The notes beneath the pieces were generated by a model. The model saw nothing but the letters and a program-made list of their open reading frames with translations, searched no databases and was not told where the DNA came from. Both the position numbers and the translations under genes were made by a program. Below are positions 60,128 through 64,000 of a stretch of 64,000 nucleotides of DNA, piece after piece (positions within the stretch are counted from its first letter, which is position 1; the number at the start of each line of letters is the position of its first letter). Source of the DNA: Solenopsis invicta (taxonomy: Eukaryota; Arthropoda; Insecta; Hymenoptera; Formicidae). The DNA lies in the NCBI RefSeq assembly GCF_016802725.1, contig NC_052672.1, positions 9,244,210 to 9,308,209 of the forward strand, read 5' to 3'.

Positions 60128-61994
60128 TTAAGGAATCGAAAAGATCATCAATAAGCTGTGCAAACTCTGCTGTTTGTATTGATTGAACTGGAAATAATCC
60201 ATTAACGTTTGAGACACTAAAAGAATGAATAGCTGCAGCAACAGTATGACTCAACTGACGTGCTGCAGTTTTTACTTTCATTTTAACAAAAGAGTCTTTA
60301 AAATTAAAATGTTTCTTTAATTTGTAAAGAAGTTTAAAAGGAAAAGTTTGATCAACATCAAAAGCATTTGTAATGTATTCAAATTTAGCTATTTTATGTT
60401 CTGAAAATCTAATCTGACAACGGAGCAACGCATTTCGAGTGCATTTTAATAAGTGAGGCACATCATAAATAGTTACTATGGTTTGAGAGTTTACGACAAA
60501 TGTATAAGGAGTTGAATTCGTTTTATTTTCTGCGCACAATTCAGACAAAGCTTTTCTTTGAGTTGAACCCTGATCACAAACAGTTGCTTTTATTTTTAAA
60601 CCAATATCTTGCAATTGCATAATAACATTTTTTATAATATATTTTAAATTGCTGCTTGAGATTGTACCACTTGTGAAATAGTAAGCTATCACTTGTTTCC
60701 ATGATTTTCTGAGGCCACGTATCATTAAGACAAGAGCATGATTTGCTGCTCTACAAGTTCTACCCAACTCACCCAAGTCTTCAAAACCAGAAATTTGTTG
60801 CTTATGTGCTTCATAATGAAAACCGTGACTTAATGAAATTTCGTCGAAAACTAATGTGCAATATCGGTCCAATTCATGCATTTCATTACTTTTTACTTTC
60901 AGTTGTTCCAAAATAATTTTATTTATACCGGTATCAAAAGGAATCTTTGATAACATATATTTCAAAGTACGCGAGGATGGTAACTGAAAATAGGTGGACA
61001 GGTACTTATAGACACGAGGACTTCTCTTATAAATAGTTAATGCAAAAATTTTATCATCTTCTGTCCATCGTTTTCCACAAGGAGTACGATCTACATTACG
61101 TATTTGTGATTGAATAAAACATTTGGTAACTTGATTTAGATTTGTTTCTATGCAGTCAAAAATATTGTTCTCTGACATAATTTTTAGTTGTGTTAAAGTA
61201 TTTTTTTTGTCATGCAATTTTTTTTTAATTCTACATAGTTGTGCGGTAATTTTTCGATGCATTGAATACATCATACTTTTTCTTGGTGACATCGTTTTTG
61301 AATCAACTCCTGCTTGTGTTAAAATTCCACGTTTTCTTTTTTTTGTAGATATTATAGAAACATCATGTAATTGCAACTCATTTGAAGAAATGCTATTGTT
61401 ATTTGTACATTCGTCACTGTCACAGATGCAAATAGTCTTATTTTCTACATTAGTCAGATTTATTTTTGAGATATTTCCAAGTTGATTGTCATTATTATTA
61501 CTATGGACCTGAACATTTTGGAACATGCTAGTGTCATGAGAATAAGCAGGAGTTTCATCAGAAACAGTGTCACACATATTTACATTGACTTCGTTATTAT
61601 TATTTGAATCATTACAGATAATAGATGTTTCATTTATTATTGGCTGACAGTTATTGTTTATTGTACCATTTTGAAAAGTGGCAGAAATTTGTGTCGTGAC
61701 TAAGTTATCTGAAATTTCAATGTGTTTAGGTATAACATTTGGCTTTAACAAATGTTTTGTAAAATTAACAAAATCATTTTTGCAAAAATGATCTTCGCAA
61801 ATGTACATATTTCGACAATTAATACTGATATCGATGTCACAAATCATTTTCCATTTTTTAGAAATGTCGATATTTAGTGGAAACCTATAAAAGCGTTTAT
61901 TTACGATTTTATCGGCTTCACCTTTTGACCAATAATAAGAATTACTACATTTTGGAAATTTGCAAGAATATTTCTTTCGTGAAGGCATTGTCAT
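60084..61994 (-). CDS. P-element transposase, N-terminal open segment
   Basis: The longest uninterrupted part starts at MTMPSRKKYSCKFPKC. It includes the THAP finger (residues 11-90), a Ser/Asn-rich linker (about 110-215), basic and coiled segments, and most of the RNase H-like fold. Past 60128 the frame runs into the TTAA element and gains about 14 foreign residues (RETSCVTGRFQCNF) before stopping. If translated, it would be a THAP protein able to bind DNA but not to transpose, resembling known truncated P repressors. That function is speculation. Confidence 0.8.
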   Translation of the reverse strand: MTMPSRKKYSCKFPKCSNSYYWSKGEADKIVNKRFYRFPLNIDISKKWKMICDIDISINCRNMYICEDHFCKNDFVNFTKHLLKPNVIPKHIEISDNLVTTQISATFQNGTINNNCQPIINETSIICNDSNNNNEVNVNMCDTVSDETPAYSHDTSMFQNVQVHSNNNDNQLGNISKINLTNVENKTICICDSDECTNNNSISSNELQLHDVSIISTKKRKRGILTQAGVDSKTMSPRKSMMYSMHRKITAQLCRIKKKLHDKKNTLTQLKIMSENNIFDCIETNLNQVTKCFIQSQIRNVDRTPCGKRWTEDDKIFALTIYKRSPRVYKYLSTYFQLPSSRTLKYMLSKIPFDTGINKIILEQLKVKSNEMHELDRYCTLVFDEISLSHGFHYEAHKQQISGFEDLGELGRTCRAANHALVLMIRGLRKSWKQVIAYYFTSGTISSSNLKYIIKNVIMQLQDIGLKIKATVCDQGSTQRKALSELCAENKTNSTPYTFVVNSQTIVTIYDVPHLLKCTRNALLRCQIRFSEHKIAKFEYITNAFDVDQTFPFKLLYKLKKHFNFKDSFVKMKVKTAARQLSHTVAAAIHSFSVSNVNGLFPVQSIQTAEFAQLIDDLFDSLRETSCVTGRFQCNF

Positions 61995-62562
61995 ATAGAA
62001 AGCTTATTAATTAATATTAAATTCAAAAAAAGTGTGCTAAGTATGTGAATGAAAGATGGAAGTTCATTATAAATGAAATAACATATATTAATAGCATATA
62101 TTATTATAATAACATATATTAAAAATCTTTGAAAGAACATAAACAGGATGAAAAGAATATCTTATTATATGCATACTGTACTGTATGCGATATATAGCTT
62201 ATATTAATACATTATCTAGAGCTAATAAAAATAAAGCTACAAAAAATATGTAATATTTAATGAATATATCTGCATAAATAAAATTTAAAATAGTTAAATA
62301 TATATAAAAATAGTTAAAGATAAAAAAATGTGTAATATTGAATGAATATATCTGCGTAAAAATATATTTAATGAATATATCTATGCATAAATTATATAAG
62401 CAACACAAAGTTAGTTTCTTGCAAATAACAAAAATTAACGTATCCAAATAAGCAACAATATAATCGTCGAATCCTACTACGAGTATATCACATAAAATCA
62501 TATATCACATAATATCACGTATCATATAATATCACATACATTATATCACATACTTTTCTTCA

Positions 62563-62910
62563 CTACATTTCATATCTTGAGTAATCAGGAACTAACCGAT
62601 TGTGAAGTTGTGCTCTTACAAACAAATTGACTTCCATTGGTCCAATTCTATAACACACACAGATATGCAATTGTAAACTTGTGAATTTTATTTTATTCTA
62701 TCTGTTAAAATTAGTAAAATTATTATAAATTACCTTCCAAGATCACTAATTCCAGTATTTAGCAAATGCATCAGATTTTGCAATGTATGCATTGGGTGCG
62801 AAACTTCTAGTTTTGTATTTTGCGTAAGGCACAAATGTAGTACGTTACTATTTAGTCTTGCAACTTTTCTAGCAATTTTTTGGTCCGATATCTGTTTCCC
62901 ACAAAAATCT
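62563..62910 (-). pseudogene. Atg14: ATG14/Barkor-like C-terminal exons (fragment)
   Basis: Exon 62734-62910 (AG acceptor, GT donor, 177 nt) reads DFCGKQISDQKIARKV, LNSNVLHLCLTQN and HPMHTLQNLMHLLNTGISDLG. Exon 62563-62647 follows in phase with R-IGPMEV and ends YSRYEM-stop. The LN-x-NV-x-x-LC, HTL-x-NL and LGR-x-GP-x-EV pattern matches the C-terminal part of autophagy protein ATG14, a subunit of the PI3-kinase complex that starts autophagosomes. Preceding exons were not recognised in the window, and the last exon ends sooner than in vertebrate ATG14. It may be a truncated duplicate, or the 3' end of a gene reaching beyond the window. The identification rests on remembered motifs. Confidence 0.5.
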
Positions 62911-62980
62911 CTAAAAGGACATAAATAGGATGAAAAGAATGTCTCATTAAGATTAGTACAATTAAGATTAGTAAAATTAC

Positions 62981-63155
62981 CTTCTGAGATCACTAATTTC
63001 GGTATGAAGCAAATGAGTCAGGTTTTGCAATGTATGCATTGCTTGTAAAACTACTACTTTTTTATTTTGTGTAACACACAAATTGTACATTACAATGTAG
63101 CCTTGGAAATTTCCTAGCAAATTCTTGGTCCGATAATTCTTTCCTGCAAAATTCT
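62981..63155 (-). pseudogene. duplicated, frameshifted copy of the ATG14-like exon
   Basis: A tandem copy of exon 62734-62910, about 245 bp upstream in gene sense. It keeps the acceptor (TTCAG) and donor (GAAG|GTAA) but is 175 nt instead of 177. The frame EFCRKELSDQEFARKF then shifts before QNKKVVVLQAMHTLQNLTHL. The two-base loss makes it unusable as an in-phase alternative exon. Confidence 0.65.
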
Positions 63156-63309
63156 CTGAAAGAACATAAACAGGATGAAAAGAATATCTTATTATATGGG
63201 TACTTTACTATATGTGATAGATAGCTTATATTTGTACGTAATCTAGAGCTAATAAAAATAGTTAAAAATAAAAAAATATGTAATGTTTAATGAATATATC
63301 TGCAAGTAA

Positions 63310-64000
63310 CGAATGTAACTTTTGATACATACCAATAAGCAAGTTTGTATGATAACCTAACCTCACAGACTCGAACAAGAGAAAGGCGATGACATAAGAT
63401 CTTCCAAACGTTTTAATAAATTCTCGCTTAACATAATAGGCAAGAACATAAACCAATTATGTAGCGTATGTCAAAACAGATTTTGTGCCTGATCACTTTA
63501 ATCACTTTCCAGCTTTCAGTAATTGCAACTTGCCGTTCTGACCGTTCTGACCCTTCTTAACGTTGTCACATAATCACAGTCACAGGCAGTCGTTCTCTTG
63601 GTTCTCTTCTTCTTAGGTTAATCACGTGATCACGTCCCACTCGCTATACATGCGCGCGCATACATTCATCCCCGATCCTGCCTGGCCCGGTTGTTTCCTG
63701 CTTTTAGATACTGCCTGCACTCCCGTGACAGAAGCTTTCGGACCGGCCTGGGAAAAAGATCGAAACCGGAAGGAGTCCGGTACCCTTATATACCTTGTAT
63801 ATAATTTGTAATGCGCAATATTAGCGCTATTCCGTCATTTTATCTTTATCGGTTATTAGACATAAAATAAGAATAAAATGACGCAATAGCTCCGCAAACG
63901 CAAACTTTATGTAATTGTATATAAAAATTTTTTTTTTAAGAGAAGATTTTATGAGGATGGTATTATAATAGGATTATAATAGGGTTGTAATGATATTACA
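63310..64000. other. right end of window, no firm gene
   Basis: A 64-codon - strand frame (63262-63456) and a 61-codon + strand frame (63626-63811) have no recognised similarity. About 63640-63790 is CG-richer, with a TATATA run just after it (63787-63803), which may mark a promoter or an element end. Nothing can be supported further. Confidence 0.3.

Larger units (their letters stand above)
48714..61994 (-). pseudogene. THAP-domain P-element transposase, split by two insertions
   Basis: Segments on the - strand: 61994-60128, 58884-58196 and 49010-48714. Their lengths (1,867 + 689 + 297 nt) sum to 2,853 nt, exactly 951 codons, with no stop until the end. The N-terminus is a C2CH THAP zinc finger (C11, C16, W48, C66, H69) that binds DNA. 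A helical region and the RNase H-like core follow, with Asp in LVFDEISLSHG, Asp in TVCDQGSTQRK, the TIYDVPHLLKCTRN block, and Glu in NQDPIENLFCQIRQHG. The C-terminal part has a Cys-rich knot (CSNCQTNLFC). P transposases are GTP-dependent cut-and-paste enzymes. The first segment alone would make a protein of about 636 residues lacking the last catalytic residue. Confidence 0.88.
62128..63300. repeat. local repeats around the ATG14-like exons
   Basis: GAAAGAACATAAACAGGATG and close variants occur at about 62138, 62915 and 63156. Each is followed by AAAAGAAT(A/G)TCT(T/C)ATT, and two continue through TAGCTTATATT and ATCTAGAGCTAATAAAAATA. The segment was duplicated at least twice. Confidence 0.7.

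Noticed and set aside
58885..60131. piggyBac identity for the TTAA element
   Set aside because: TTAA alone does not decide it; the internal protein tail resembles Kolobok/Mutator-type transposases, so piggyBac is kept only as an alternative.
63626..63811. 61-codon + strand frame near the window end
   Set aside because: No recognised motif; composition follows the CG-richer patch; no support as a gene.

Overview
The window is AT-rich eukaryotic DNA. Insect-type genes with GT-AG introns (an arthropod ABCH-type transporter, an ATG14-like fragment, a glutathione synthetase pseudogene) and a mixture of mariner, P, CACTA, RTE and Penelope-like elements point to an insect, most likely a hymenopteran such as an ant. 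The species call is an inference. Apart from one host gene, the window is a stack of transposable elements and satellites.

Region by region. 1-5.4 kb: a decayed multi-exon glutathione synthetase copy on the + strand (722-2086), a lone carboxylesterase C-terminal exon on the - strand (about 3690-3898), and AT-rich filler. 5.4-23.2 kb: one intact half-transporter gene on the - strand. Its 14 exons join into a 690-codon frame at consensus splice sites. Intron 1 is 11.8 kb long and holds a complete 9,576-bp Foldback-like transposon (12270-21845) flanked by a perfect 9-bp target duplication. That element has inverted termini carrying 164-bp tandem repeats (about 15 units on the left, about 3 on the right) and a 1086-aa protein joining a Mutator-like DDE transposase to a ubiquitin-protease-like C-terminus. 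An intact mariner has jumped into it.

23.7-41.7 kb: roughly 95 copies of a 146/147-bp satellite in three arrays, two in + orientation and one inverted. They are organised around a large palindrome (about 35.23-37.30 kb) that contains a smaller 409-bp foldback element. The first array ends on a Penelope-like GIY-YIG coding tail. 41.7-45.06 kb: a near full-length RTE-like LINE with one frameshift. 45-48.6 kb: AT-rich sequence with microsatellites and a hammerhead-ribozyme-like motif.

48.7-62.0 kb: a THAP-domain P-element transposase on the - strand, split by two later insertions. One is a 1,239-bp element with TTAA target duplication, probably Kolobok-like. The other is a 9,183-bp CACTA/EnSpm element with CACTG ends. 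Removing both insertions with one copy of each target duplication restores an uninterrupted 951-codon frame, so both are young. The CACTA element carries two genes, a SAM-domain-like protein and a frameshifted transposase. 62.5-63.2 kb holds C-terminal exons of an ATG14-like gene, one of them tandemly duplicated and dead.

Nearly every coding frame serves transposition. The ABC transporter is the only host gene that looks functional.
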